Assembly (NCBI GenBank): GCA_022606425.2
Contig: JAHDVF020001336.1
Location: 1,550,001-1,614,000, forward strand
Length of the DNA: 64,000 nucleotides
From: Lepidostoma basale
Lineage: Eukaryota > Arthropoda > Insecta > Trichoptera > Lepidostomatidae
Direction of reading: 5' to 3'
Shown: positions 10,741 to 23,700 of the stretch, in pieces
Layout: every line of letters begins with the position of its first letter
Numbering within the stretch: position 1 is the first letter of the stretch
Program-made: the position numbers and the translations under genes
The notes under the pieces: generated by a model
Seen by the model: only the letters and a program-made list of their open reading frames with translations
The model's database searches: none
What the model was told of the DNA's origin: nothing

Positions 10741-11310
10741 GCATTGCTAAATATGCAATAATAAATATATAACTTGTACACCGAAAACTCTACTGTGAAT
10801 GTTTCAAATAAATAAATATTATATTTTTAAAAAAGTAAAAAAAAAGGATTAAATGCAATAACAACAACAACCACAAACCATCACGCCTTTTTCCCGGAGT
10901 GGTAGGCAGAACGAATGAACCACCACACTACTCGATCCACAGACAACTATAGAGATTTTGTTTTTAAATCATGAATGTGGTGAGTTTTGTCAGATATTAA
11001 AATAATTTATTTCGGAACGTTTATGCTTTTGTTATAACAAATATATTCAATTAATTAAAAATAATAATTTAAAGTTCTTCCAGGGATCCAGGTAGTAATC
11101 TTACAACAAAGAAAATAAATCAAGTATTGGACTTGACGTTAAATTTATTTAATTATTTATAATAATTTCTTTATTTTCAATTGCTTTTTTAATTTTAAAA
11201 TTTCGAGATAGTTCAAAGTTATTTTTCTATTATTAACATGCAAAATTTCAACTCCATTATTTTTATTAAATTAATAATCTTTTTCAATGAGATGGTTTGA
11301 ACCATACGAT
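10741..11310. other. No gene seen; small LINE 3' scrap at 10865-10935
   Basis: 10865-10935 repeats the extreme 3' end of an RTE-like copy (ACAACAACCACAAACCATCACGCC). The rest is AT-rich; 11000-11060 resembles part of the family D inverted repeat (GGAACGTTTATGCTTTTGTT). Confidence 0.45.
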
Positions 11311-11317
11311 GATGTAG

Positions 11318-11625
11318 GGCTTCTGTGTCGAATGAAAATATAAGAAGTGAATGCGGTGCGAATGATGGTGTCATGAACAAAATAATGAAAGGATCATTAA
11401 GATGGTTTGGACATACATGGAATGAAGAAAGAATGGTAAAAAAGTTATATGTTAATGAACCAGAAAAAGAGGAAGACCGAGGAAAACGACGCGCGTGCAT
11501 GACACGATGTATGAATGTTGAGGAAGCGAGAGAAATATGTCAGGAAAGAAAAGTGTGGCAGTCCATTCTTTCTGCCTACCCCTTCGGGGAGACGGCGTGA
11601 TCGTTAGTTAGTTTAGTTAGTTTTG
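11318..11625 (+). mobile_element. RTE-like LINE 3' copy with TTAG tail
   Basis: Forward copy starting within SNENIRSECGANDGVMNKIM and ending SILSAYPFGETA-stop, then GTTAGTTAGTTTAGTTAG. A deletion joins NEPEKEEDR to GKRRACMTRCMNVEEAREIC, removing the RPRKTW-HDQ segment. It lies beside the right end of a Tc1-like MITE (11640-11675). Confidence 0.8.
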
Positions 11626-11629
11626 AATA

Positions 11630-12190
11630 TGTATTGTATATCTCTAAAAAAAAACACCTATGTAATATGCATGTGAAGTGTTGTAAGTCGGACATGGGTT
11701 TTCCTGAAGCATATCCTCTGGTGTTTTTTATTCATTGGAATGGACTCGTATATTCAAATTCCCTCCTTATTTTGTCAAGCAGGCAGTAGACAACCGTCCG
11801 AACCAATAAAATATATTATATTTTCAAGGGTGACCCGGAAATTTCATAACAGGCACGACATCCCCGCGTGAATTGGGTTTTTTCATCGTACATAATATAT
11901 ATTATCTTATTATGCCGCGTCACGAATACCTGGTTTTTCCAACGTGGGTACACCCGACAACTATGCGTATAGAACCTGAAAAAATAAACTAAAATTAGGG
12001 GTCGCACGTCTCTGTGATAGCAAAAAAACGAATACGCAATACGAACAGGACTATAATACCATACTTTTCATTTCATTACATTACAGATAAATAATTACAG
12101 ATCAAATAAGTCCTGTAAACACCTTGATCAACCATATTCAGTTTCCAATTTGCATCTTCGTCTCTATTGAGATACAATTAAATCATGAAT
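11630..12190. repeat. Tc1-like MITE end and partial repeat R
   Basis: 11632-11668 matches the right end of the elements at 27353 and 33081 (ATATGTATTGTATATCTCTA, A-run, CACC). 12085-12180 matches the right part of repeat R (AAGTCCTGTAAACACC.., TTGCATCTTCGTCTCTATTG). Between them nothing is recognised. Confidence 0.5.
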
Positions 12191-12454
12191 TTGATAACCC
12201 ACGGTGGGTGAAATCCAGTATTCGTATACAAGTTTACCTAAGTATACATATTGTAATCATATCTGGTCAAATTGTTTGGCATATAGATAGGAGTGACATC
12301 TCCAGGCGGCTTCTAACAATGCGCTAATGGCGGAATAGCCTTTCACATTGTGTTAAAAAGATGTTCTGCTTAATGCTTAATTAACATAAATCTCCATAGA
12401 TGGCGTTAGTATGTAGATTACATATAGAGTAATCTTATAAATATTAACATATGT
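12191..12454. other. Repeat-like, no gene
   Basis: ACCCACGGTGGGTGAAATCC and GATGGCGTTAGTATGTAGAT are similar to sequence beside repeat R at 52660-52740. No ORF. Confidence 0.35.
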
Positions 12455-12704
12455 AATCAAAATCTTCATAGATGGCGCATTGAAACTGACATGTGAATTG
12501 TAGTGTTGGATATTAACATATATACAACTTCTAAAAAGTTGTCAGACATGGTGATCATAAGAAAGGTGGAATGAGGAATGTTGTAATTACATAAAGCGTG
12601 CGCTTAACCCAACCAATGACAGGTCATAAGTCCTGTAAACACCTAGATCACCATATTCAGTTTCCAGTTTGCATCTTCATCTCTATTGAGATAAAATTAA
12701 TCCT
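12455..12704 (+). repeat. Dispersed repeat R, forward copy
   Basis: Runs from CTTCATAGATGGCGC through GTTGTCAGACATGGTGATCA, GCGTGCGCTTAACCCAACCA and TAAGTCCTGTAAACACC to CTCTATTGAGATAAAATTAA. It recurs at five places in the window. No coding capacity. Confidence 0.6.
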
Positions 12705-12819
12705 TTTCATTTCATTTCATTTCATTTAATAAAAATCACAAACCTTACAGATGTATAATTACAGATCGTTTGCAATTACATAATAATAATTTATAAGAGA
12801 AGCAATGGTATTCTTCTAC

Positions 12820-13195
12820 CGACCCTTATGTATGGAAGCGAAGCATAGAACCTCCAAAAGAAGGATGAAAGTAGAATAAATGCAGTAGAAATGAGATCTC
12901 TTAGACGAATGTATGGATACTATGTGTATGATCTATCATGTGTCGAATGAAAATACAAGAAGTGAATGCGGTGCGAATGATGGTGTTATGAACAAAATAA
13001 TGAAAGAATCATTAAGATGGTTTGGACATATGGAAAGAATGAATGAAGAAAGAATGGTAAAAAAATTATATGTTGACGATGTCAATGTAACCAAAAATAG
13101 AGGAAGACCGAGGAAAACGTGGCACGATCAAATAAATAAAAAATTGAATGTCGGCCATGTGAGGAGTTAGAGAAATCGACGCGCGTGCATGACAG
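12820..13195 (+). mobile_element. RTE-like LINE fragment, both ends truncated
   Basis: + strand: LPTLMYGSEA, then QKKDESRINAVEMRSLRRM, SNENTRSECGANDGVMNKIM, ESLRWFGHMERMNEERMVKK and RGRPRKTWHDQINKKLNVGH. It is broken by frame changes near 12905-12950 and lacks the usual 3' end and TTAG tail. Confidence 0.75.
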
Positions 13196-13239
13196 GATGT
13201 AGGTACACTAGTTATTATTGTTTTATTTAATTGGTGAAA

Positions 13240-13890
13240 CAACAACAACAAACAACAAACCATCACGCAGCTATTCCGAAAGGGTAGGCAGAGACAATAG
13301 ACCGTCACATTACTCTATTATGACACGCCTATCTAGCTTCCTCCACATTCATACAGCGAGTCATACACGCACGTCGATTCTTCCGACTACTAACTTGGCC
13401 AACCTTTAAAATTGTATTGATTTGGTCATGTCGTGTTTTCCTCGGTCTTCCTCGACTCCGTATACCATTCGCGTCGTTGACGTATACGTATTTAATCATT
13501 ATTTCTTCATCTATTCGTTTCATGACCAAACCAAGGCAGTGATCCTTTCATAATTTTATTCATAATACTTTCTTCCGCTCTACATTCCTTCCGAATATCA
13601 GTATTTGAAATTCTGTTGTATAATAATATCGTTTTATCACACATACGTCTTAGGGATCTCATCTCTACCGCATTCATTTTACTCTCATCCTTCTTCTGAC
13701 AGTTCCATGCTTCGCTTCCATACATTAGGGATGGGGCCAGAACTCCATTGTGAACGGCCGTTTTCGCTTTCATTGATAAATTCTTGTTACCAATAACTAC
13801 TCTTAAAGCTCCATTCACTTTGTTACCCGCACCAACCCTTTCTTCGACGTTAATAATTCGAAATGAATACAAGCAATACACTTTAAGTGT
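13240..13890 (-). pseudogene. Divergent RTE-like LINE C-terminal region with ACAACAA-type tail
   Basis: The minus strand encodes the same domain order as the TTAG family but more diverged (RVGAGNKVNGALRVVIGNKN, KAKTAVHNGVLAPSLMYGSE, MRSLRRMCDKTILLYNRISN). The 3' flank is CAACAACAAACAACAAACC instead of TTAG repeats. Copies at 43260-43540 and 46685-46860 share this tail type. Frameshift near 13510-13530. Confidence 0.75.
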
Positions 13891-14101
13891 ATCGGATTTT
13901 TACAGCCCTCGAATTAAGCGGGAAAATCTTCGGTGCTATAAATAAGGGAAGAAAGATACGGCGATGTCAAGAAATAACGTCTTCTAAATTAAGAGCCAAT
14001 TGCTTTCTTCCTTGTCTATGGCACTACGATTAGATAATTAAATTGTTTATTGTTGCTTGAACTCTGATGTAAATCTCATAATTACATATGGAAATACACT
14101 G

Positions 14102-14356
14102 ATGACCTTCGTGGTAGAGTGGTAAAATCTCTGACTTCCATACCGAAGGTCCCGGGTTCGAATCCCGGCGATGGCAGTGTGATTGTCACACTGTCTTTGG
14201 TCTGGTGTAGAATTCACGTGACAATAAAATGGGCGATAGATTGGCTACCTATCATCACATGTCACGAGAATCAATGTAATAGCTAAAAAATAAATTGTAT
14301 ACAGTAATAGGGTTCAAACGACCTGTTGTATACATAAAAAAAAAAAAAAAAAAATA
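14102..14356 (+). mobile_element. tRNA-derived SINE, family S1, with poly-A
   Basis: The head looks like a tRNA gene: box A TGGTAGAGTGG at 14112-14122 and box B GGTTCGAATCC at 14155-14165. It continues into a shared body (GTCTTTGGTCTGGTGTAGAATTC.., ACCTATCATCACATGTCACG) and a poly-A run. Copies at 28196-28490 and, 5' truncated, 15625-15750 establish it as a SINE rather than a functional tRNA gene. Confidence 0.85.
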
Positions 14357-14454
14357 AGGATTGAAACTAGAACTCCATTGTGAACAGCCGTATAATATAA
14401 TAGATCTTTTTGATTAATATATGTATAATCAAATCATTTATTTTCTTTTTTCAG

Positions 14455-14751
14455 ACAATGCAACGATAGCAAACACATTCCACAATGGATTCATTAATCC
14501 AGTTCAGCGCGGCTGCCTCCTTAATGGAGACTCACTCCACGGAGAAGCCGATGACGCTGGACATCGAGAAGATCTTTCTGGAGACCACCCGGTTCCACAA
14601 CATCTCCTGGGACCAGGACACCTATCTGCGGGTCCTGCAAAACTTCAAGAAGTTCAACAGTTTCTCCGAAGCGCAGTGTACGTTCTGCGAAGGAGGAATC
14701 AAAAGCGCTATTCAAAAATATAACAATATTCATGGATACTTCAGTCTTCTT
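14455..14751 (+). other. First coding exon boundary of receptor gene, with 5' splice acceptor and tiny uORF
   Basis: A strong acceptor (TTATTTTCTTTTTTCAG) ends at 14454, so a non-coding exon must lie upstream. Before the main start, 14458-14469 is a four-triplet upstream ORF (ATG CAA CGA TAG). The main ATG at 14485 has the better context (ACA ATG G). The donor GTAAGT follows at 14752. Confidence 0.75.
14485..14751 (+). CDS. DMSR-like receptor, coding exon 1 (residues 1-89)
   Basis: Encodes the extracellular N-terminus and the start of TM1. It begins MDSLIQFSAAASLMET and includes the sequon HNISW and a CTFC pair. It ends GYFSLL in phase 0 at the donor GTAAGT. Base composition is clearly richer in G+C than the surrounding DNA, as for a conserved exon. 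No signal peptide is evident, which is usual for this receptor class. Confidence 0.92.
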
Positions 14752-17700
14752 GTAAGTATTTAAATGATTATTCAATTAACACTAGATTTACGGAATTCAT
14801 CATGTTGAAGGGATCCACTTTTAAGGTTAAACATACAGAAAATGATGAATATGTCGGTTTTTATTTATAGAATTTGAATATATTTTAAAAGCTATATCCA
14901 ACAGAAATAATCATAGATTCTTTAATTATCTTGCTAGTATTCAAATGCTATACCAACGATTGTTACATTAACACTAGACGTACGGAATTCATGTTGAAGG
15001 GATCCACTTTCAAGATTAAATACACAGAAAATCAATTCTATGCTGAACTTGTAGGTTTTTATTCATAATATGTAAATATTCTCTTTATCCAACAACAATG
15101 ATCATAGATTCTTCAGTTTTATAGCAAGTCTTTAAGTGTTATACAAACGATTATTAAATTAACACTAGACTTACGGAATTCATCACGTTGAAGGGATCCA
15201 CTTTCAAGGTTAAATATACAGAAAATAAATTTTGTGCTGAACTTGTCAGTTTTTATTTATATGATGTAAATATTATCTTTATCCAATAACATAGATTCTT
15301 CAGTTTTATAGCAAGTATTCAAATGTTATACAAACGATTATTTAATTAACACTAGACTTACGGAATAAATCATGTTGAAGAGGTCCACATTCAAGGTTAA
15401 ATATACAGAAAATAAATTTAATGCCGAACTTGTCAGTTTTAATTTTAATTTATTATATATGATATGAATATTATATCTAACAAACTACAATCATTATAGA
15501 TTTTTTCAGTATTCTTGCAAATATTCAAATGTTATACAAACGATTATTAAATCAACACTAGACTTACGGATTCCATCACGTTGAAGGGATCCATTTTTAA
15601 TATTTAATGTACAGAAAATAAGTGATTGACACACTGTCTTTGGTCTGGTGAAGAATTCCCGTGAAAATAAAATGGCGATAGATTAGCTATTTTCGATAGA
15701 TTGGATACCTATCACATGTCATGAGAATCAATATGATAGTTATAAGCCTAACAAACTTTAATTGAAATACCAGACGATGAAACAGAATTGAAACCGGTCG
15801 AAGCCAAAAACCAAAGTGGAATTTAACTACTATATACATATATAATTTCCTACATATTTTTTTTTATTTACAATGAACTTCTATTACTCAATGAATATTA
15901 TTTTTTGAAGTTGAACGATGTTTTTATTACAGGTGTGTATATTCGGGACGTTTGCGAACATCCTGAATATCGTGGTGCTCACCCGCAAGGACATGGCCAA
16001 TGCTCCCATCAACAGGATCCTCAAGTGGCTGGCTGTCACCGACATGCTGGTTATGCTGGAGTATATACCATTCGCCATCTATAGATACTTAGTAAGCAGA
16101 AATATTATTCAAACTACGCAATTTGTGACCTAAAAAATTCTTCAACGATTTTTTTTAAACTAACTAACGAAGTAATGGAATGTCACATTTTTCTTTCCTG
16201 ACATACTTCTCTCGCTTTCATCAACATTCATATATGTCCAAACCATCTTAAAGATCCTTTCATTATTTTGTTCATAACACTTTCGTTCGTCTAAGACAGA
16301 GGTTCCCAAACTTTTTTGTCCCGTAGACCCCTTACCGATTTTTTTCTATTTTGTGTAGCCCTGCTTTCCTATGATTGATTTTTTACAAATTCATCTATAA
16401 CTGGAACATGAGTTTTTAAATCTGACACAGAAATACTCCCTTTAATAGGGTTTACTTTAGTAAAGAGATCTTTAAAATAAAATATATGTTAAGTTTTATA
16501 GTTATACATTTTAACTGTTAAATTTACAACACTTATATTATCACAATGTTGTATTATACTCTTTTTGAGAATGTCGCGACAGCTGTTTCGCTAACTGATG
16601 TTATCATCAGCAGATCAAACAGCTGTCGTGACATTCTCAAAAAGTGTATAATAAAAATTTGTCACATTATAACAGTGTTGTAATTTTAACAGTTAATAAT
16701 GTTGAAGAATCATAGTTTTTCGGCCAAAACAATAGACTTTTTAGACATACAATCATTAATTAAAACAAAACAAAATGCAAATCCAACATTTTTACATAAA
16801 ATACAAACAATGTTCTAATAGGGGGGATGAGCCTGATGCTATGATATCAAAATTTCAATATTTGGCTTCAATTTAGTTGGACCATCTCGTGGACCCCCAT
16901 TTACATCTCATGCACCCCCAATTACGCTTCCAGTTGTCGTCCTCTAAGAGATCTCATTTCTAAAAACTAACTAACTAACTAACCATCACGCCATTTCCCC
17001 GGAGGGGTAGGCTGAGAGGATGGATCGCCACACTGGCCTGTCCTGGCATACTCTCGAGCTTCCTCTACATCCATACATCGTACCATGCACGCACGTCGAT
17101 TGTCCCGACTTCGAATGTGGCCGCCTTTTAGTAATTGATTAATTTGGTCATGCCATGTTTTCCTCGGTCGTCCTCGGCTTCTTTTCCCACTCACGCTGCT
17201 TGTGTACAACTTTTTAACCATTCTACTCTCATCCATTCGTTCCATATGTCCGAACTATCTCAGGGATCCTTTTTTTAATTTTATTCATGATGCAGTCATC
17301 TGCCTTACATTTCTTTCTTATTTCATCGTTCGGTATTCTATCATACAGCGTTTTCCCGCACATTCTTCTTAGTGATCTCATTTCTACGGCGTTTATTCTG
17401 CTTTCATCCTTATTTTACCAGCTCCAAGCTTCACTTCCATACATGAGGGTTGGCACTAGAAGTCCATTGTGTACTGCCATCTTTGCTTCTGTGGATATAT
17501 TTATATTTGAAGTAATGACTTTGAGTGCTCCATTTATTTTATTCCCAACACCAACCCTCCTTTCGATGTCTTTCTCCATTTTTCCGTCCCTTGTAAACAT
17601 GCTTCCCAGATACGTAAATTCAGTAACTTGCTCCAATTTCTCGCCCATCGCACATATATCACAAATCGTCATCCATTCTTCTTTCTCGAAAACTATCACT

Positions 17701-20700
17701 TTAGATTTAGACACATTCATCACCAAGTCACTCTTTTTGACTTGGTGATGACTTTGACTTGGTCATTTCTACTCCATGTATTAACCATGTCTGCATAATA
17801 CTTTCGAAACATTCTTTCATTCATTCATTTCTCGGCGCTACATCCCGGTGTGGGACTTGGCCTCCTCCACAACGGTCCTCCACTGACTTCTTTCTCTGGC
17901 CATCTCTCTCCATTCCCCAGCTCCTTCCATTTTCTCCCAATCTTCTTCCACGCAATCCGCCCATCTTTTCCTCGGTCTGCCTCTTGGTCTCTTTTCGCGG
18001 GGTACCCATCTGGATATAATTTGTACTTTCGAAACATATCAAGATAAAATATACAATAATGAAACGCAATTGCGTTGATTAGTTTGAGAATGCCCTCGCA
18101 AAGCGAAACAAATTTGTAATAAATATTTATAACTAATTAACTAATCATCACGCCGTCTCTTCGAAGGAGCAGGCAAAAAATTGGACTGCCACATATTTTT
18201 ATTTCTGACATGCTTCTCTAGCTTTCTCAACAGTCATACCTCGTGCCAAGTTTGCAAATCGATTTCTCCGTCTCCTCACGTGGCCGACATTCAATATTTG
18301 ATTTATTTGATCGTGGCAAATTTTCCTCGGTCTTCCTCTAATTTACACACTTAACATATCGTTGGTGATCTGGCAGAAAGTATTATCTCGAAAATGTCAA
18401 TTTTTCAAGAGAGACGTAAAACTGTTTTGTTCAGAACTTAAGGGTCACACAATATTAAAAAAAAAAAACACGTACAATTTTATTTTATTTTATTTATTTA
18501 AAAAAATGATGTTTGAAATTGAAAAACTATGGAGTTATGAAATATAGTATAAAATGACATTAAAAAATGTATAAAGTGGAGATAGGACTTTCTGCCAGAT
18601 CATCAATTGTATACTCTTTTACCGTTCTTTCTTCATTTATTTTTTCCATGTGTCCAAACCATCACAATGATCCTTTCATTATTTTGTTCATAACGCTTTC
18701 ATTCGCACTGCATTCACTTCTTATATTTTCATTCGACACTCTATCACACAAAGATCGATAGATATCTCCGACAGCGACAGCACAGATTGTTTTACTTACC
18801 GGCCGCCAGAACCAATCTGCCTCTGGTGACACCGGTGGGAAGAGCAATTAGTCTGCTGAACGCGGTCTCCTCGGAGATCGACGTATTTCATGTTAGTGAA
18901 AGTACGTTCAGGGGGCAAATACTATTGACTTTAGAAAGTATCTTGTCTTCCTAATGTCGAACCATCTCTAATGCGTTCATGGTACTTTGTTGTATTTTTA
19001 TGATATTTTACCTGTACTTATTAGATGCCTTAAACATTTTCCTATTTGTAATGTCTATTGAATTAATAAACTGATTTGATTTGATTTGATTTGAAAGATT
19101 TTCCACACATTAGAATAAGAGATTTCATTTCTACTTCATTTATCATATATTCATTTATTATAGAATATTTAATGTGAAATTAAATTGGTAAAATGCTAAA
19201 ATGGTAGGTTCTGGATAAAGAGTCCTTGGATTCAAGCCTGTACACGACCAGATTCCTTCTTCATAATAATTAGTTATTTCAAACTCATATTAGAGATTGT
19301 ATAATTTTAATACTATTGATTTAAATCTTTTGTGTTAGTCTTTTTATTAAAAGAGTACTCTCTAGAGTCCACTAGTGGTCTCTTAGCCCCGCGAACACCA
19401 GGCAATGTGACCATTGATATTACCATTAGTGTCATAGCAAATAGAAAGTGGATGAATTGCGAATTTCCAAATGCATAAAACTGGAAAAGAAATGAGACCA
19501 TTATGACCCTTGAAAAAAATGTTGTTGCCCATAACAGATTTTCCTACTTTCAAGTGATAGTAAACCGGGAGAAATATTATTCTTCTTTCGGTGCCGTGTC
19601 AGGTCCCCCCAACGTTGGCCATCACTGCAGCAGGCATCTCTATCCTGCGCCACTTGGAACAGGTTCTGAACTCTTGTTATTCCTGTCCACTCTTAGATGT
19701 TCCGCAGCCAGGACAGCTGTCTTCTACCAACTCCCCGACGTCCCTCCACTTTACCCATTAATATCAGTGGTGGTATTTTTTTTCCCCTTAGCACATGATC
19801 CAAATATGAGACCTTTCTATTTTTTACACTCGACAACAGCTCTCTATTGGCTCTGGCTCTCTGTAGTACGTCTGCATTACTGACCCTATCAGTCCACGGT
19901 ATACGGAGCATTCTGCGGTATATCCACAGCTCGAACGCATCCAACCGGTTCATTACATTCACTTTCAGAATTCAGGTTTCACAGCCATATAGTAGAACAT
20001 ACCATTTCATCATTCTTTGTCGGAGTTTCAAGTTTAGATTATCGTTTCAAAATAATGTTATCATTTTATTAAACGCAGCTCGCATTCTACTTCAACCTAA
20101 TTTAATTTACCCCTATATAGCTGAGTATTTATAATTTTAAATAAACTTAAGGCATTAACCACTTCGAGTCCAGGAGAAATATAAGAAATCTTTTTATTAT
20201 TTTTCTTCTTCTTATTCCTTGTTGTAGACCTATGAAGTCTGTTCTCCAGATGGTTGCTCCTTCTCTAAGGTGGATTTCCAGCTGTCCTTCCATCTTTCAG
20301 GAGGTTTTTCACGAAGATGAGTCCCATGAGGCTGATTATGTAATGCAATATAGGGGAGTCTCGCAGTGTTCATTCTTTGGACATGACCGTACCAATCGCT
20401 CCTTTCATCTTATTATATCCTCAATCTCACATATCTCTTTAATTATGGGGTTCTTCAGGCGATCTCTCATTGTTTTGCCTGCTATCATCCTCGGTGTCTT
20501 CATCTCAGAAGTCCTCAGAACTCTTTGAGTCCTGACTGCGTCCACCGTTGTCTCATTTCATTTCATTTATTTTAATAAAAATCACAAACATTACAGACAT
20601 ATATTTACAGATCGTTTGCAATTTCATTATAAGAATTTATAAGAGAAGCATAAAAAAATATATATAAAAAAATTAAGCTTAAGAATTAGAAAGAATTATA

Positions 20701-23700
20701 ACATTGATATTGCATCCCTGAGGCAATTCACACTATCACGAAATATGTCGACCTCCGAGGCCACCCGATTAAGCAACAAGATTGCCCTACCTACAGGCAC
20801 AACCATTGGCAGGTTGATTCTGCAGCGCGGGAAATAAAACAATCTGTGCTGTCTTTGACGAAGGTAATACCATCTGTTGTGCGAGTCTTAAGCATGCTTT
20901 ATAGATTCTAATTTTACCATTCGTATTAATGGCTTTATCTAACTCTTAATATTTGTATTGATTTGAGGAAAAATAATCAATTGCATGGGGTAGGTACTTT
21001 AATAGCGAGTAGGGTTGTAGTAAATTTTAAGAATTAAAGTACTTATTCTCAGCAGGTGCTACCGGACCACATGGACTTCCCTTACTCCTGGGCCGTATAT
21101 CTGCTGTGCCACATGCACTTCACCCAGATCCTACACACTATCTCCATTTGCCTTACGCTGGCCCTGGCCGTCTGGAGGTACCTGGCCATTAAGTGAGTAT
21201 CTGCTTTGTTACGCAATTTCTGATAGATGTCCAGGGGAAAGGCACGACATAGGAAATCGACTTCGGAATGGGATTTTGCAGGATTATAGTACCCCTTAAG
21301 AGTCGTCCATAATCAAAGTATGAAAGCGCAGTAGCCAGTTTCACCACCGACTTTGACATCAAAGTTGTACAACGGATAGCTTACCTTCCCTCTCCATTCC
21401 GCTGACCGAATGGATTCATTTTTATTTCATTCCTAATATATGAGCAACGGTAAAAACTTCATGACTTTTTTCTAGAAATTGGCTGGCTAGTGTCATTTGC
21501 TTACTTTGACTATCAACGACTCTTAAGGGGTATTATAATCTTGCGAAATCCCACTCCGAAGTCTATATCTTATGTCGTGCCCAACCCTTGTAAGTTAGAA
21601 CATTTTTCCGCATGACAGTTTAATATTTCGCACCTGTGAAGGTCTTCTAATGACATATTTAATTTAAGCAAAAGCAAACACTGTCAAAACAAGAAGGTAT
21701 CGTGATATGGAGTCCTCGTGAAGTTCAGCATTCTTTAATGTCGGAGAGTATTCAAAAGAAATTCTTGAGAACCCTCTATCTGAGAGAGTACAGATTATGT
21801 GCTTGGCTGTATCGAACTGTATTTTTCTTGGGTAAGCTAGGGTATAGTGGGTCGACGTCTTTCATATTAGCGAAGGTACGTTCAGGGGACAAATACTTTT
21901 GACTTTAGAAAGTATCTTGTCTTCCTATCTCTAATGCGTTCCTGGTAATACGTTGTATTTTTATAATATTTTACCTGTACTCAAAAGATGCCTTAAACAT
22001 GTTGCTGTTTGTAATGTATTTTGAGTTAATCAACTGATTTGATTTGTTTTGATTATTCCCTTGAACTTATGAAGGATTGGTTCACAGCGATACATTTTAT
22101 CAAGCTGATTCGGAGCTCATTTGAGAACCCCTATGTTCTGGAACAAATATGTCTATTCTTCATCAGCTTGTCTCCATCCTCTGCTGGACGTAAGCCTCTC
22201 CACCCTCACGCCATTTCTCTCGGTCTCTCGCCAGTGTTCTTCAGTCCCTTTCCGCCATCCGCCATGTATTAGTTCAGGGAATTCTTCGAGTTATGATCGT
22301 CTTATATGTCTTCTTCTTCTTCTTTCTTCGTTTCCTAATTACTGAGGGTCGTGATCTAAGTCAGCCTCTGGTCTCCGCAGCCTTCACCGCGGAGTCGAGT
22401 CTCCCCTAGTCATCTCCTTAATCTGATAACACCACCACGCAGAAGATCTGACTCTTCTTTTTTTGCCTGGAACACTTCCTGTAACAATACTTTTTCCAGA
22501 TTACCCAGCTCTCTTCTGGCAATGTGACCAAAGAAACTCAATACTCGATAACAGCATATTACAGATAGTTTTCTTGATATTTAGAGCACTTTAAGGACTG
22601 AGTCGTTCGTCTTTTTTGCAGTCCACGGTATCCTCACCACGTGACGCCAACACCACATTTCAAAGGCGTCAGTCCTGGCGCGATTGCGATCATTGTCCAA
22701 GTTTCAGCAGCTTACCTGTATGTGTATATATAAGCTGCTGAAACATCTTGAAAAAAATTCATCAGGTTTCCTTTAATTAATTTTTCGCAATGAAAGCGAA
22801 ATTTTAATTCAATAATAATGAATTTTATTACTTCCATATAATAGAAGTCATTTAATTATCATTTATATTCAGAAAAATCTCATTCCCGCTAAATTGTTCG
22901 AACGGAAAATCAAATGAACAAATTAAATGATCCGATTGTTACCATCATAGCGTACCCTCCAGTGGCGGTCACTGTTATTTTACTTGTGTCAATACTTTCA
23001 TAGAAAATATTTCAATACTTCTTCCTTTACCAGTTACGCAAGCTACTAAAATTAAAATTACGACAGTCGATAATTATTAAAGAATTCGCACTTGTGTCAT
23101 TTTTTTCCTTCACAAATAGGGAGACTGTTGCAATAGTTTTAGTGACAGAGCGTTTAAAATATTTTTTTTTTCTTTTATGAATAGAAAAGGCTAAAAAAGA
23201 TATTTGTATATTTTATATTCAAACATTGAAATAATCAAACAGTTTTTTTTTAAATAAATTCATTCAGCTTCAGTTGCAATAATCACAAAAAATCCATATT
23301 ATTTTGTTGTTAAATATTTTTTCTTATCACCGAGTATTTATTTATTTATTTATTTATTAACTTAAAATAGTACATATGTATATACATATATCCTAATAAG
23401 AACAGTTACATTACAAAAAACACAATCTTCATTTTACAGTGTGGTTACATATTTACTTAATTCGATTCTAAATCTACACATTTTCTTCTCACTTCTGATC
23501 TCCTGCGGAACATCCTCGTACATCTTCAGTGCCTTGTACATTAGTTACTTGTACATTTTAGAAACTAATGCCGTATACTCCGTCTACTAAGACCCAGGAA
23601 ACAATCAGCTATCGTTCTATAACCTATTTCGGTGTAACTTACACTTTTGCAAATAAATTGTAATAGTAACTAACTAACTAACTATCACGCCGTTTCCCTG

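Noticed and set aside
14102..14175. tRNA gene
   Set aside because: Boxes A and B are clear, but the tRNA-like head continues into a body and A-rich tail shared with 28196-28490 and 15625-15750, so it is a SINE. The acceptor stem does not close convincingly.
14775..15630. CRISPR-like array
   Set aside because: Units are ~190 bp with no short repeat/spacer alternation, and the host is a eukaryote. It is an intronic tandem repeat.
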